A stretch of 64,000 nt of DNA from JANSWP01 sp041941305 (GCA_041941305.1 JBGTQJ010000001.1:248001-312000); one strand, 5' to 3'; counted from the first letter of the stretch, positions 16,911-27,600 are shown. Numbers and translations are program-made. Notes: a model not told the origin generated them from the letters alone.

Positions 16911-16940
16911 ATGGCGGGCATCTTGTCCGCCATTTTTTTT
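16911..16940 (+). terminator. Rho-independent terminator of prc
   Basis: ATGGCGGGCA pairs with TCCGCCAT around a short loop and is followed by a run of eight or more T. It lies 27 bases after the prc stop. Confidence 0.9.
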
Positions 16941-16954
16941 TGGCAAAATGGAGA

Positions 16955-17192
16955 TATAGACTTTATTCCCAAATAATTTGTATGGCTAAAATTTATCTTT
17001 TGAATTTAAAGCATCCCATCCGCAGGGCGGTTCATTCGCTTGAATGCCCACCGGGCATTCACCCTTCAGGATTGCTCATTCACATTATAAAAATCTTGCA
17101 GCCTTTTCGGGATGCTGCGATTTTGATGCCTAGATTAAATGTAAAATCCTAAATTTTTTCTCATAAAAACCATCTTGGAATAAAGTCTATTA
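16955..17192. repeat. Element with TATAGACTTTATTCC inverted ends
   Basis: TATAGACTTTATTCC at the left faces GGAATAAAGTCTATTA at the right, and the match extends outwards with GCAAAAT/ATTTTGC. The interior contains a GCATCCC/GGGATGC pair and the palindrome GAATGCCCACCGGGCATTC at 17042-17060. There is no gene. A smaller relative is at 42757-42843. Confidence 0.6.
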
Positions 17193-17198
17193 ATTTTG
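17191..17198 (+). promoter_or_regulatory. Possible -7 box upstream of the ABC-F gene
   Basis: TAATTTTG fits TAnnTTTG, but the expected TTTG about 20 bases upstream is not seen, and the box lies in the right end of a repeat element. Confidence 0.4.
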
Positions 17199-17240
17199 CG
17201 AAATTTAAATAAGAACATTATCCAGTTAAGTAATAATTGA

Positions 17241-17299
17241 GAAGCAGGGTTTTGAACCCTGCGAAGACTAATGGTGCAGGGTCCAAAGCCCTGCTTCCC
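17241..17299. repeat. Double-palindrome repeat, copy 2
   Basis: GAAGCAGGGTTTTGAACCCT faces AGGGTCCAAAGCCCTGCTTC. The left arm matches the element at 13087-13148 (CAGGGTTTTGAACCCTG). It lies in the leader of the ABC-F gene. Confidence 0.75.
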
Positions 17300-17331
17300 A
17301 GAAAAACTGAAAATATTTTAAGCTTTATTCA

Positions 17332-19218
17332 ATGAATTACCTCACACTCGAAAACGTTTCAAAAACCTACGGAGAGAAGGTCTTGTTTAAAGATTTGAAT
17401 CTGCAAATCAGCAAAGGTCAGAAAATCGCATTGGTAGCAAAAAACGGTACGGGCAAAACGACTTTATTAAGGGTCATAGCCAGTGAAGAAGCAGCTGAAG
17501 GGGAAACAACCAATGTCAAAATACATAAGGATATTCGAATCGGATATTTAAAGCAAGATCCAGATTTTTTTGAAAAGCACACAGTTATGGAGGCAGTTTT
17601 TGATTCTGAAAATAAGATGATACAAGCGGTGAAAAGATATGAGACTGCACTGCTTTACCCCGATAGAGAAGCAGAAATGCAGGCTGCACTTGCACAAATG
17701 GACGACCTGAAAGCCTGGGACTTTGAAGCTAAAATCAAGGAAATTCTTTTTAAACTCAATATTACAGATCTCGAACAATTGGTCTCAACACTTTCCGGTG
17801 GACAAAAAAAACGCCTGGCACTCGCCAAATTAGCCATTGACGAACCCGAATTTGTCATCCTCGATGAGCCTACCAACCACCTGGACATGGATATGATTGA
17901 ATGGTTGGAAGAATACCTTCAGCAGCCCAATTTGACCATTTTTATGGTAACGCACGATCGCTATTTTCTTGAAAACGTCTGCAATCAAATTGTAGAACTG
18001 GAGGGTGGAGTTTTGTACAAATACAACGGCAATTATTCTGATTTTTTGGAGAAGAAAGCCATCAGACATGAAAACGAAAGCATTGAATTGGATAAAACCA
18101 AAAAACTTTTCAAAAAAGAGCTGGATTGGGTCCGCCGCCAACCCAAAGCCCGGGGAACTAAAGCAAAGGCTAGAGTAGACAAGTTTTTTGATATAAAGGA
18201 AAAAGCCCACAAGAAGATTGATAATCAGGAAATAAGTTTGGAACATTTAAAAGGTGCTCGTTTAGGAAGCAAGATTTTAGAATGCGAATACATCTCCAAG
18301 TCCTATGACGATTTGAAGTTGGTGGATAACTTTTTCTACAAATTTCGAAAGGGAGAGCGAGTCGGAATTGTGGGAAAAAATGGTGTAGGAAAAACAACTT
18401 TTCTCAAATTATTGACCAAAGAAATTCGCCCGGACAGCGGAAAAGTTGTCGTTGGGGGCACGGTATCGTTTGGATATTATACACAGGATGGCATCTCTCT
18501 GGCAGAAGACAAAAGAGTAGTAGATGTTGTAAGGGATGTAGCAGAATACATTCCGCTTGAAAAAGGAATGAAGCTCACCGCCCCTCAGCTCCTGGAACGA
18601 TTTCTTTTTTCCAGAAAACATCAACAGGTTTATGTTTCTCAACTCAGTGGAGGTGAAAAACGCCGATTATATCTCCTCACCGTTTTGATGCAAAATCCCA
18701 ATTTCCTCATCCTCGATGAGCCTACCAATGACCTGGACATCATCACTTTGAACGTTTTGGAAGAATGGTTATCGGAATTTCCAGGCTGTGTGGTTATCGT
18801 TTCTCACGATCGTTATTTCATGGACAAACTGGTGGATCACCTATTCATTTTTGAAGGAGAAGGAAAAATCAAAGACTTTAACGGCAATCATCGGGAATAT
18901 CGGGTTTACATAAAAGATAAGGAACAAAAAATTAGAAGCCAGGAACGAGCGGAAGAACAAAAACGCAAAGCCATAGCGGCACAAGAAAAAGCGAACAGTG
19001 AAGCCCCTACCCTATCTTATGAAGAACGGAAAGAAATGAACCGCATCGAAAAGGAAATCTCTAAATTAGAAGAAAAGAAAACAAAACTCCACGAGAAATT
19101 TACAAACCCTGAAATTACGCAGGAAGAAATTCTGAAGTTCTCCAAACAGCTAAAGGAAGTTGAAAATTTAATGGAGGAGAAAGAGATGCGTTGGATGGAG
19201 CTGGCAGAACTTGCCTGA
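17332..19218 (+). CDS. ABC-F family ATPase, Uup-like
   Basis: This 628-residue cytoplasmic protein has two ATP-binding cassettes and no membrane segment. The first cassette has AKNGTGKTTLL, LSGGQKKRLAL and FVILDEPTNHLD; the second has GKNGVGKTTFL, LSGGEKRRLYL and FLILDEPTNDLD. They are joined by a charged linker (about 240-305), and a C-terminal coiled coil (about 515-625, lysine/glutamate-rich) is typical of the Uup subgroup. ABC-F proteins act on the ribosome, and Uup also binds DNA. A strong terminator overlaps its stop codon. Confidence 0.93.
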   Translation: MNYLTLENVSKTYGEKVLFKDLNLQISKGQKIALVAKNGTGKTTLLRVIASEEAAEGETTNVKIHKDIRIGYLKQDPDFFEKHTVMEAVFDSENKMIQAVKRYETALLYPDREAEMQAALAQMDDLKAWDFEAKIKEILFKLNITDLEQLVSTLSGGQKKRLALAKLAIDEPEFVILDEPTNHLDMDMIEWLEEYLQQPNLTIFMVTHDRYFLENVCNQIVELEGGVLYKYNGNYSDFLEKKAIRHENESIELDKTKKLFKKELDWVRRQPKARGTKAKARVDKFFDIKEKAHKKIDNQEISLEHLKGARLGSKILECEYISKSYDDLKLVDNFFYKFRKGERVGIVGKNGVGKTTFLKLLTKEIRPDSGKVVVGGTVSFGYYTQDGISLAEDKRVVDVVRDVAEYIPLEKGMKLTAPQLLERFLFSRKHQQVYVSQLSGGEKRRLYLLTVLMQNPNFLILDEPTNDLDIITLNVLEEWLSEFPGCVVIVSHDRYFMDKLVDHLFIFEGEGKIKDFNGNHREYRVYIKDKEQKIRSQERAEEQKRKAIAAQEKANSEAPTLSYEERKEMNRIEKEISKLEEKKTKLHEKFTNPEITQEEILKFSKQLKEVENLMEEKEMRWMELAELA

Positions 19219-19244
19219 ATTTGCGTATCCGCAAATTCAGGCAA
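19211..19244 (+). terminator. Terminator overlapping the ABC-F stop codon
   Basis: TTGCCTGAATTTGCG (19211-19225) pairs perfectly with the 15 bases at 19230-19244, followed by AAAACTTTTT. The TGA stop lies inside the left arm. The opposing T9SS gene ends nine bases later, so it may serve both strands. Confidence 0.85.
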
Positions 19245-19252
19245 AAAACTTT

Positions 19253-22200
19253 TTATCGCTGAAGTATTAATTTTTTGGAGAAAATGCCCTTTGGGGTTAA
19301 AATTTTTAAGAAATAGATACCTTTTGGAAATTCTGAAAGATTGATTAATTGAGTGTTATTCCCAGCTGGTTCACTATCATAAACGATGATTCCTTTTAGG
19401 TTTGTAATTTGAACCCGAGCTTGCTCAATTTCTTTCAAATCAACAAGAACTTCACCCTGTGTAGGATTAGGGTAAACAGATAAAATAGAATCATCGTTTG
19501 CTATTTTCCATTCTGCATATCTTATTTCAGAATGGTATTTCTTTCCATCCAAATCTTCCTGTTCCAACCGATAATAGTAACCACCAGCCTTTAAAGGGAT
19601 ATCGATGTATGAATAATTGTAATTTGCATTTGAAGTACTGTTTCCTTCCACAAAGTCAGTATTTATCCATACTAATCCGTCTTCACTTCTTTGAATATGG
19701 AAGCCTAAATTGTTGATTTCATTAGCCGTCTGCCATTTCAATAAAACATGGGATTCTTTTGCAACAACCTGAAAATCAGTCAATTCTACTGGCAGCCCTT
19801 GCACCAATCTTAAAATCACCTGATTTGATGTATTCAAATCTATCTCCCAGGCATTTGGATTTCCTCCGGGATGATTAATGGTAGAAAAATTGCCGCTACA
19901 TCCTCCACTACAGGTCAATATGACAAACTCATCATTGATGCTTGGTTCAAAACCATTCAGGAAAGAGATATTTAAAGTACCGCCTAAAGTCACTGCGCTG
20001 CTTACTTGCAGTTGATCATAATCAGTCCCGGCTGTTGTACTTCCTTGCATTTCTATATTCAAAGTGCCACCTGAATTGTCAAATTTGTTTAAGGCAAGAA
20101 TACCAGGAGAGGTGCCGGGCGAGACATCGCTGTTTTGGCTAAAAGTAGAATTGAAATTTACGGTTCCAATGCCTCTTACCAGATTGTTGTTGGTAAATGG
20201 AGCCCCGAAACCAAAAGTCACCGTTCCTGTAGAAGTCTGCTCAAAGGTACCATCATTGATGAAGTCTGCATTGATGGTCAGGGTGCCTGTACTATTGCTT
20301 CTTGTAAAGGTGCCATCATTGTCAATGGCTCCATTGGAAGCGCTGGAAAAGGCAGTTCCATCAAAATCTACGTCAAAGGTTCCTGTATTATTTAACTGTG
20401 CCGAAGTGCTATTGAAGTCAATATTGCCACCCGTCATATTGAAGGTACCAGAATTGTTGAATTGCGCATTGTTGGCCGCAAAATCAATTTCCCCTCCCGA
20501 CATATTATAAGTCCCGCCATTATTGATAATGTCGTCTGTAGAAAGGTTTAGGGTACCTTCAGAATGATTGGTTGTACCATTGAGATTGAAGGTGTTGTTG
20601 AATGTTTTGGCTCCTGTACCTGAAATATTGAAAGTGGCTCCCGAATTAATGGTTACAGGAATATTGACAGAAATCCCATTTGAATTTCCAACTGTCAAAG
20701 TGTGGGATATAGTCAAACTTCCCGTTCCCGAAACACTCGTCCCGCTGCCCGGCTGAAAATCAATATTACCTGTAGTAGAATAATTGAGATTCATGGTCAA
20801 TCCGGCATTGATATCCCATAGTTGTCCATTAGTTAGGGTAAAAGTTGCATTTACAGTTGTATTATTAGTCTCCAGTTCTTCCGTTCCTTGAAGGTTAAGT
20901 GTACCGTTTTGGGTAAGCGTACTGAATTCCAGTTTATTTCCTGAGTTGTGATTAAAAGTTCCGTCGTTGACAAAAGCACAGGAGATTTCCAAAGTACCAG
21001 TACCCCCACTTCTCGTAAATGTACCGTCATTGTCAAAAGTATCTGAGCTACCGCCGTCAATAGTCGCATCAAAATTGACGTCAAAAGTACCCGTATTGTT
21101 GATCTGCCCTCCATTGAAAATAATCCCTCCACCTGTCATATTGAAGGTACCGCCATTGTTTAGAATGCCACTCGATTGCATTCGAATGTTACCATCTGAA
21201 TGATTGGTAGTGCCATCCAGTGTGAGCGTTGCATTGATGGCTTTCTGTCCAGTGCTATTCAAAGTTAGGGTTGCACCTGAATTGATGGTAATGGGAGCGC
21301 TAACGGTTGTCCCATTGCTATTTCCAATTCGAAGAGAATTAGAAATGGTCAAACTTCCTGTTCCGGTTATGCTTCCAGAGCCGGAAGGACCAAAATCCAG
21401 TTGGCCAGGAGTGGAATAATTCAAATTGAAGGTCGTACTGCCGTTCATGTCCCAAAGCTGCCCATTGGCGAGTGAAAAGTTGGCACTGATAGTAGTAGTG
21501 GAAGTTTCCAGTTCTTCGCTACCCTGCAGGTTAAAAGTGCCATTTTGAATGAATGGTGAGCTGTTGAAATCCAGGATGGTTCCCGAATTGTGATTAAAGG
21601 TCCCATCATTCGTAAAATCACAGGCAATTGTCAGCTTTCCAGAACCACCACTCCTCGTAAAGGTACCATCATTGTCAAATGGACCTCCAAAACCCGAAAA
21701 GGCCTCTCCATCCATATTCACGTCAAAAGTGCCCGTATTATTGAACTGCGCCGAATTCGAAATATTGATATTTCCCCCTGTCATATTGTAAATTCCGGCA
21801 TTATTGATGATATCTCCAGAATTGGTTTGTACCGTTCCAGCGGAATGATTCGTCGTCCCATTTAAAGTTAAGGTACCATTCAATACCTTAGAGCCTGATG
21901 AAGAAATATTCAAAGTAGCGCCATTCGCAATAGTCAATGGAGTGCCTATTGTTCCTGCTGTCCATGCCATGGTTCCGCTTATTGTCAAAGTATTTGCACC
22001 TGAAATAGAACCGCCCGAAAAAGTAAAATCTCCAATCGTTGCTGCAACATCCATGCTTGGCGTTCCCGTAGAAATAGTCACATTATCATCGGTAGCACCT
22101 CCTTCACCCGGATAATCACTCCCAGGACAAGACCCAGTACAATTCCAATTACCTGGTTCACTCCAATTGCTGTTTACTGCTCCGGTCCAAAAAAAGTTAT

Positions 22201-22285
22201 CTGCCTTTAGCGTGTTTATACAAATAGAATTTGAACACATTAGGAAGATAGTCAGTCCAAAAAAGTAAAATAATTTTGCCTTCAT
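19253..22285 (-). CDS. Large secreted modular protein with T9SS type A sorting domain
   Basis: This protein of about 1010 residues starts at the internal ATG (MKAKLFYFFGLTIFLMCSNS) that gives a clean signal peptide; the longer frame is not used. Three long modules of about 180-210 residues follow, built from phrases such as NDGTFTRSGGSGTL, TNHSAGTV and TLNGTTNH, which suggest a beta-helix or autotransporter-like passenger. Near the C-terminus come an FNIII-like region (VELTDFQVVAKESHVLLKWQ) and a type A sorting domain (LSVYPNPTQGEV to KKLILQR), so it is exported by the type IX system and anchored or released at the surface. It is probably an adhesin or surface-layer component; no enzyme motif was seen. 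Confidence 0.88.
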   Translation of the reverse strand: MKAKLFYFFGLTIFLMCSNSICINTLKADNFFWTGAVNSNWSEPGNWNCTGSCPGSDYPGEGGATDDNVTISTGTPSMDVAATIGDFTFSGGSISGANTLTISGTMAWTAGTIGTPLTIANGATLNISSSGSKVLNGTLTLNGTTNHSAGTVQTNSGDIINNAGIYNMTGGNINISNSAQFNNTGTFDVNMDGEAFSGFGGPFDNDGTFTRSGGSGKLTIACDFTNDGTFNHNSGTILDFNSSPFIQNGTFNLQGSEELETSTTTISANFSLANGQLWDMNGSTTFNLNYSTPGQLDFGPSGSGSITGTGSLTISNSLRIGNSNGTTVSAPITINSGATLTLNSTGQKAINATLTLDGTTNHSDGNIRMQSSGILNNGGTFNMTGGGIIFNGGQINNTGTFDVNFDATIDGGSSDTFDNDGTFTRSGGTGTLEISCAFVNDGTFNHNSGNKLEFSTLTQNGTLNLQGTEELETNNTTVNATFTLTNGQLWDINAGLTMNLNYSTTGNIDFQPGSGTSVSGTGSLTISHTLTVGNSNGISVNIPVTINSGATFNISGTGAKTFNNTFNLNGTTNHSEGTLNLSTDDIINNGGTYNMSGGEIDFAANNAQFNNSGTFNMTGGNIDFNSTSAQLNNTGTFDVDFDGTAFSSASNGAIDNDGTFTRSNSTGTLTINADFINDGTFEQTSTGTVTFGFGAPFTNNNLVRGIGTVNFNSTFSQNSDVSPGTSPGILALNKFDNSGGTLNIEMQGSTTAGTDYDQLQVSSAVTLGGTLNISFLNGFEPSINDEFVILTCSGGCSGNFSTINHPGGNPNAWEIDLNTSNQVILRLVQGLPVELTDFQVVAKESHVLLKWQTANEINNLGFHIQRSEDGLVWINTDFVEGNSTSNANYNYSYIDIPLKAGGYYYRLEQEDLDGKKYHSEIRYAEWKIANDDSILSVYPNPTQGEVLVDLKEIEQARVQITNLKGIIVYDSEPAGNNTQLINLSEFPKGIYFLKILTPKGIFSKKLILQR

Positions 22286-22569
22286 AATGATTGTTTTTTT
22301 GGGCAAACCAAAATTTGAGAGAGTATATAAGCGCCATTCCATTACTTGGCAAAGCAATGAATTTGGTTGTTTGGTCGGTGTGTAAAGTTTTGCTCATAAT
22401 TGGGTCAAATTTCTACATAAGTGGTCATCTCTTCAAAGACATTTTTTGTATATTGTTACATCTTTTTTTTCAGTTTTATCATTCATTTAATTTCAATAAA
22501 TGCATTTACAGTATTTGTAATCAATTATTAATACATATTTTTATTTATAATTATTGAACAAAAAATGCA

Positions 22570-24009
22570 ATGCACAATTCCAAACTCATTCATATACTAA
22601 AATTACTGTCCAAAGACGAGTTTAAATCTTTTGGGAAATACCTGGAATCCCCTTACCACAACTCGAATAAAAAACTCCTTGTATTTTTTGAAATATTGAA
22701 AAAATTCCATCCCAGTTATGAACACCCTAAGCTGACTAAGCCCTGGGTCTACGAAAAACTGTACTCAAAAAATAAATCATTCAATGACAATCAGTTAAGA
22801 TCTATTATGTCTGATATGGTTAAGTCAGTTAAAAAGTTTTTAGCTCACCAGGAAGTACAAACGGATTCAGCATTACAGCAAAAGTTATTTACGCAATCAC
22901 TTTCAAATAGAAAACATTTTAAACCATTTGAAAAGGCTTCCGAAAAAGCAAGTACATTAAATGAACTCCAGGCATTCAGAGATGCGAATTATTTCCTCGA
23001 ATTATACCAAATAAACCGAAAACTCTATTTCCACCCTGAGACTACCCCTTTTCAAAAATCCCGGCACAGAATACAAATCATAGATCACTACCTGAATGCA
23101 CATTTTATATTATCCAAATTGAGATTAAGCCTGGAGTTTTTGGCGAGAAAACGGATGTTTGGAGAAGATAATGAAATTCCTTTTTTGAATCAGATTTTAA
23201 CAATTTCCAATAAATCCAGGTTCGGAATTTCATTGTTTGGACTATATGCTGATTTAGTGAAACTACATCTTGAGGAAACATCTCTTGATGAATTTAGAAA
23301 ACTTCGCCAGAGTTTTGAATCACAAATTGATCTTTTACCCAGAGATGAGCAGGAAACCGTTTTGAGGAGTTTGATCAATTTCCTTACTTCCAAGAGCACT
23401 ACCTGGGACAAAGAGGCACAAAGAGAAAACTTTGAATTATACAAATTGGGATTGAGTCATGGATTATTTACTCAGAGAGATATGCTGCCTACCAATTCTT
23501 TTCTAAATATGATAACAACAGCAGTTTACCTAAAGGAGTGGGATTGGGTGGAGCGTTTCATGATAGAATTCGAATCAAAATTGCCTTATCCTGATCGGAA
23601 AGATACATTGCATTTCTCGCATGCATTTTACTATTTCCATCAGCAGGAATTCTCTAAAGTGGTCGAGCAACTAAATCAAATCAGAAGCACAGAATTAATT
23701 TTCACTTTAAGGTATAAGACCTTGCTTATCAGGGCTTTTTATGAAATCTCACTAATAGATGAAAGTTATGGGTACGAATTCCTTCTTGCACAAATTGAAG
23801 CCTATGAAAAGTTCTTAAAGCGAAATAAACGCTTACCAGATAATAGAAGAAAGCCTTTTTTGTTGTTTTGCTTCATTTGCAAAAAATTATTGGAAATCCG
23901 ATTTAGAAAGAACCATACCAAAACTAAAAAAGGCAATTGGCTTTCACTAATAGAAAATAATGACATCATCAACAGAAAATGGCTTCTGGAAAAATTGGCA
24001 ACCCTTTGA
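22570..24009 (+). CDS. Unknown 479-residue helical protein
   Basis: I do not recognise a family for this protein. It has no signal peptide or membrane span, is rich in lysine, leucine and aromatic residues, and looks all-helical, possibly with TPR-like repeats in its middle (FSHAFYYFHQQEFSKVVEQLNQIRS at about 340-364). It starts SKLIHILKLLSKDEFKSFGKYL, a phrase that looks like a conserved N-terminal domain. It stands alone, divergent from the T9SS protein and convergent with the double-glycine peptide gene. The coding sequence is intact, so it is probably a real gene. Confidence 0.75.
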   Translation: MHNSKLIHILKLLSKDEFKSFGKYLESPYHNSNKKLLVFFEILKKFHPSYEHPKLTKPWVYEKLYSKNKSFNDNQLRSIMSDMVKSVKKFLAHQEVQTDSALQQKLFTQSLSNRKHFKPFEKASEKASTLNELQAFRDANYFLELYQINRKLYFHPETTPFQKSRHRIQIIDHYLNAHFILSKLRLSLEFLARKRMFGEDNEIPFLNQILTISNKSRFGISLFGLYADLVKLHLEETSLDEFRKLRQSFESQIDLLPRDEQETVLRSLINFLTSKSTTWDKEAQRENFELYKLGLSHGLFTQRDMLPTNSFLNMITTAVYLKEWDWVERFMIEFESKLPYPDRKDTLHFSHAFYYFHQQEFSKVVEQLNQIRSTELIFTLRYKTLLIRAFYEISLIDESYGYEFLLAQIEAYEKFLKRNKRLPDNRRKPFLLFCFICKKLLEIRFRKNHTKTKKGNWLSLIENNDIINRKWLLEKLATL

Positions 24010-24032
24010 GCTGCCAATTCCTTTGTTCAATA

Positions 24033-24155
24033 CTAGCCCATATTGATTTCTTCTACCCCTACTCCATCGTTTCCACCTTTTAGGGTTTGCATCTGCTTTT
24101 TGCTAATCTCTAAAAGTTTAAGTTTTTCGATTTTTTTGGAAGTCAATTGTTTCAT
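24033..24155 (-). CDS. Double-glycine-leader peptide, RiPP or bacteriocin-like precursor
   Basis: This 40-residue peptide reads MKQLTSKKIEKLKLL, then EISKKQMQTLKGG, then NDGVGVEEINMG. The leader, with its KLKL...ISKKQM..LKGG pattern, is the type cleaved after GG by peptidase-containing ABC transporters in Bacteroidota natural-product precursors. The core would be only 12 residues, without Cys, Ser or Thr, which argues against a lanthipeptide. No modification enzyme or transporter gene is in the window. The internal ATG at 24155 is chosen because everything upstream in the frame lacks leader features. Confidence 0.65.
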   Translation of the reverse strand: MKQLTSKKIEKLKLLEISKKQMQTLKGGNDGVGVEEINMG

Positions 24156-24371
24156 AACAACTATCGTGTTTATGCCTGTCATAGTGCATGGCAGTGCCTG
24201 AACGTCTGACAGACGAGTTAGGAAGGAGAAATTGATTTGGTTGAATATTTGCCTTAAGTGGCCGCTTTTGGGCAAATGTGAAAGGCCATTATTCAGGTCA
24301 ATTCAACTGATAGTCTGATGAGCATTATGAAACGTTACAATAAGAAGGGATTTTATTTGGAGGAGTGATAT

Positions 24372-24426
24372 TTGGGTTGTCGGGTTGCAGGGTGTCGGGT
24401 GTCGGAGTGTCGGGGAGACGGGTTGG
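24372..24426. repeat. Degenerate G-rich heptamer/octamer tract
   Basis: Units of 7-8 bases such as TGGGTTG, TCGGGTTG, CAGGGTG, TCGGGTG and TCGGAGTG follow each other in the gap between the peptide gene and the CHAT gene. The period is less strict than in the other tracts. Confidence 0.6.
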
Positions 24427-24446
24427 CAAATTTCAACCGTAATTGT

Positions 24447-24520
24447 CAGCGTCTCTCGAAGAGGACTCTGACGGAAATATTCTCAAATGTATTTGGCAGC
24501 GTCTCTCGAAGAGGACTCTG
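24447..24520. repeat. Direct repeat pair, 50-base period
   Basis: CAGCGTCTCTCGAAGAGGAC followed by TCTG occurs identically at 24447-24470 and 24497-24520. Each copy holds the partial palindrome TCTCGAAGAG. The 24156-24602 gap holds only this, the G-rich tract and non-coding AT-rich DNA. Confidence 0.85.
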
Positions 24521-24602
24521 TCCAGGTAACGTATGAAACGAGTATGAACCCTGCTTATTACTGTTGGTAGTTAGAAAGGTCACGAGAAAGGAAAGATTTT
24601 TT

Positions 24603-27600
24603 TCAACTCCTCCTCTTTAAAAAAACAAGAATTACACAAAATAAAGACAGACCAGCAATCACTGCCCACCGTGGAAATCCTCCAAAGCTGATCGGTTGCA
24701 TGTCTCCTATAGCTACAAATGTTGCCCAAAAGAAAGGATGTGCATTCCTGTGTTCAACTTGTCGATCCAAATAAGACAACCTGGCATTGTTGAGTGCAAC
24801 TTCTTTTGATACACCATTATTTAGGTTCTCGTAAAAATCAACCATGATTTCTGAGGCAGATTTGTCGTTGACCTCCCAAAGGGAAGTAATAATGCTCTTT
24901 GCACCAGCATAGGCAAATCCCCTGGCAAGGCTGATAATACCTTCTCCTTTTTGAAGTTCTCCAATACCAGTCTCACAAGCACTCAAAACCACCATTTCAG
25001 CCGGGAGATTCAAATTGTAGAGGTCGCGAATAAAAAATTTTCCAGTATTTGTAGAATCTGTCACCCCTGCCAAAGCAAGATAGGCATAGTCACTATTTTC
25101 ATCATCCAGTTTGGCATGGGTTGCCAGATGGATAACTGAATAGTCGGAAGCAGATTGAAGAAATTTTTCAACTGTGGCTTCATTTTCAGATAATACTTTA
25201 CCCCCTACCAGATTAATTATATTGCTGGATTCTGTAAAGTTATGAGCCAGGGGTCCTAAGTTATTTCTTCGATAAAAGTTCACTTCTGCCAATAAATCGT
25301 TTTGGTGTTCAAAATTAGGGGCAATTGCCAATACACCTTTGCCAGTAGCTTTTTTATCCTTCATTTCCTGCCAGAGTGTTGCAGAAAAATTATAACTAAT
25401 GTTGTGCTTTTTTCCTAAATAAGCATGCGTTTTAAAGGCATTGGGATCCCTTGGTTTTTCCAAAAGCAATGCTTCAAACGGAATATAACCAAGAATACCA
25501 TCAGGTACAATAATTAGGTTCTGTGGCAAGTCGCCCAGTGGTTTGATTAGAAACTCAAACAACCAAAAAGCGTTTTCTGCATACAAGGTGTTTAATCTGG
25601 CATACAGGGAGTCCGATTTTTCATTCGCCACCCAATAATCGTACAAGCCTTTTCTAAAATCTTGAATATGCTTTTCCAATAGAAGTGGCTTTTTCAATTC
25701 CTTAACTTTGAAAACTTCCTTTCCCAGCAGAAATGCAAAAATGGAGGAATCTCCTACAAAATATTCCACCAGCATTTGAGAAGGTTTTAGTTCTTTTTGT
25801 AGATCCTCTAGGACTACTGCTTTAGGATTGTATTTCAAATTATAATAGGCTGGATATTTTTTTTCTAAGGTTTCAATAAGGGAGTTTTGCTCCTTTTTTA
25901 AATCAAATAATAAAGCAGCCTTGCTTGTTTTTATGGAATCGTGGTTTAGGTTTTTTTCCTCCTCTTTCTTGTACTGTTCTTTTTCTACAAAGGCAATTCT
26001 TTCTTTTAATTCCATTTCTTTTTCCAATATCGCTTCCTCGATATCTGAAAATTTTCTTGCTTTGGATTCAATTACCGATTTCATTAAGGAGAAGTATTTG
26101 CTTTTTTCAGAAATTCTAAAGGCTTCTCCTAAATCTGATGGTTCTGAAAAATGGGTTGATAAAGCAACTTTGGACTTGATAGCATTTTCAAAAACGTAAA
26201 AATGAATATCCAGTAAATTACTAAGTGATTTTGTTTCTAAAATTTTACTACCAAAAAAATCAAACACTTCCAGCCCCTTTTGATAAAAACTATCCGCCAG
26301 GATTAAGTGATCCTCTTTTTTTTCTTTGGCATACCAATCTGAATACAAATCCCCCAATCCATTAAAAGAAGACATGGCACCCTGACCGTTATAACTTTTC
26401 TTTACCGAAGAGTCAATTTGAGTAAAGTATTGAAGCGATTTTTCAAAACTTCTTTGTGCTTCTTCTTTCTCTTTCAACTCGTATTCTATAAAGCCTAAAT
26501 TTTTATAACAATAGCCCACGTTTGGGTGCTGCTGACCATGATAGGATTCCAGTTGTGGACATACCATGTCATATATAGCTTTAGCCTTTTGGAGTGCTTT
26601 TGTCTGTTTATAATACTTCGCAATTGATGTATTACATTCCATAGTCAAGGGATGTTCTTCTCCCACAAGCCCCTTTAAATATTTGAGACTCAAATCTTTA
26701 TAGAAAAAGGCTGAGTCAAATTCTTCCATTGACAAATAAGCAGACCCCAGGGCCATATAATGTTTTCCCAAACTAGGTCCGGGAGAAGGTTTTATTTGGT
26801 CAAATTCGACCGCCTTTTTTAAATAAGTTATTGCTTTTGGATATTCTTTCAAATCATAATACGCAGTTCCAATATTGTGATAATAATACCCAAAGTTTTG
26901 AGTCAATTTTTTCTTTTTTAAAAGCTCAATGGTTTTTTCATAATGTAAAATAGCGAGGCTGGATTCTCCCTTTCTATAAAAGTTAGCACCCTGCATATTA
27001 AAGGTTCTTGCTACCATCGGATGATCATTTCCAACAGCTTTTACATATATCTCTAATGCCTGGTCAAAATATTTTTGTGACAATGAATAATTGCCGATGC
27101 CATGAAAAATATATCCCAAATTGTAATAAGAATTTCCTTGAAAATAATGGGTACTCAAATCAATACTATCCCGAATTTGAATGGCTTTTTTGACAGGTTG
27201 AATGCCCCTTTCATAAAGGCCCCAGGTAAGATATAATGCCCCCAAATTACTGTAAGTATCAGCGAGCGTCACTAAATAATTATAAGGTTTATTGTTATTC
27301 ACAAATTCTATTATAAAATTGTAAATCTCAGCTGCTTTCTCGTATTGAGCATTTCGGGTATAATAATGTGCCAGTACTAGATTAGCATTTTCCAAATAGC
27401 TGTTCGTTGAATAGTCGCCATTTTGTATTTCATTAATTACAAATTCACAATACTGAATACAACTGTCGTTACCTGTTCTATTTAAGGTGTTACAAAGAAA
27501 ATAATTGAAATCTATTGGGATTAAAGCGTTTTTTTCAACTGGATGGTCTTTTAATATTTTCAGTGCCAATCGATTCAACTCAATGGCTTTGTAAAAATTG

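Noticed and set aside
20064..20510. 148-residue plus-strand frame inside the T9SS protein gene
   Set aside because: Its valine/proline-rich translation is the antisense shadow of the repeated modules.
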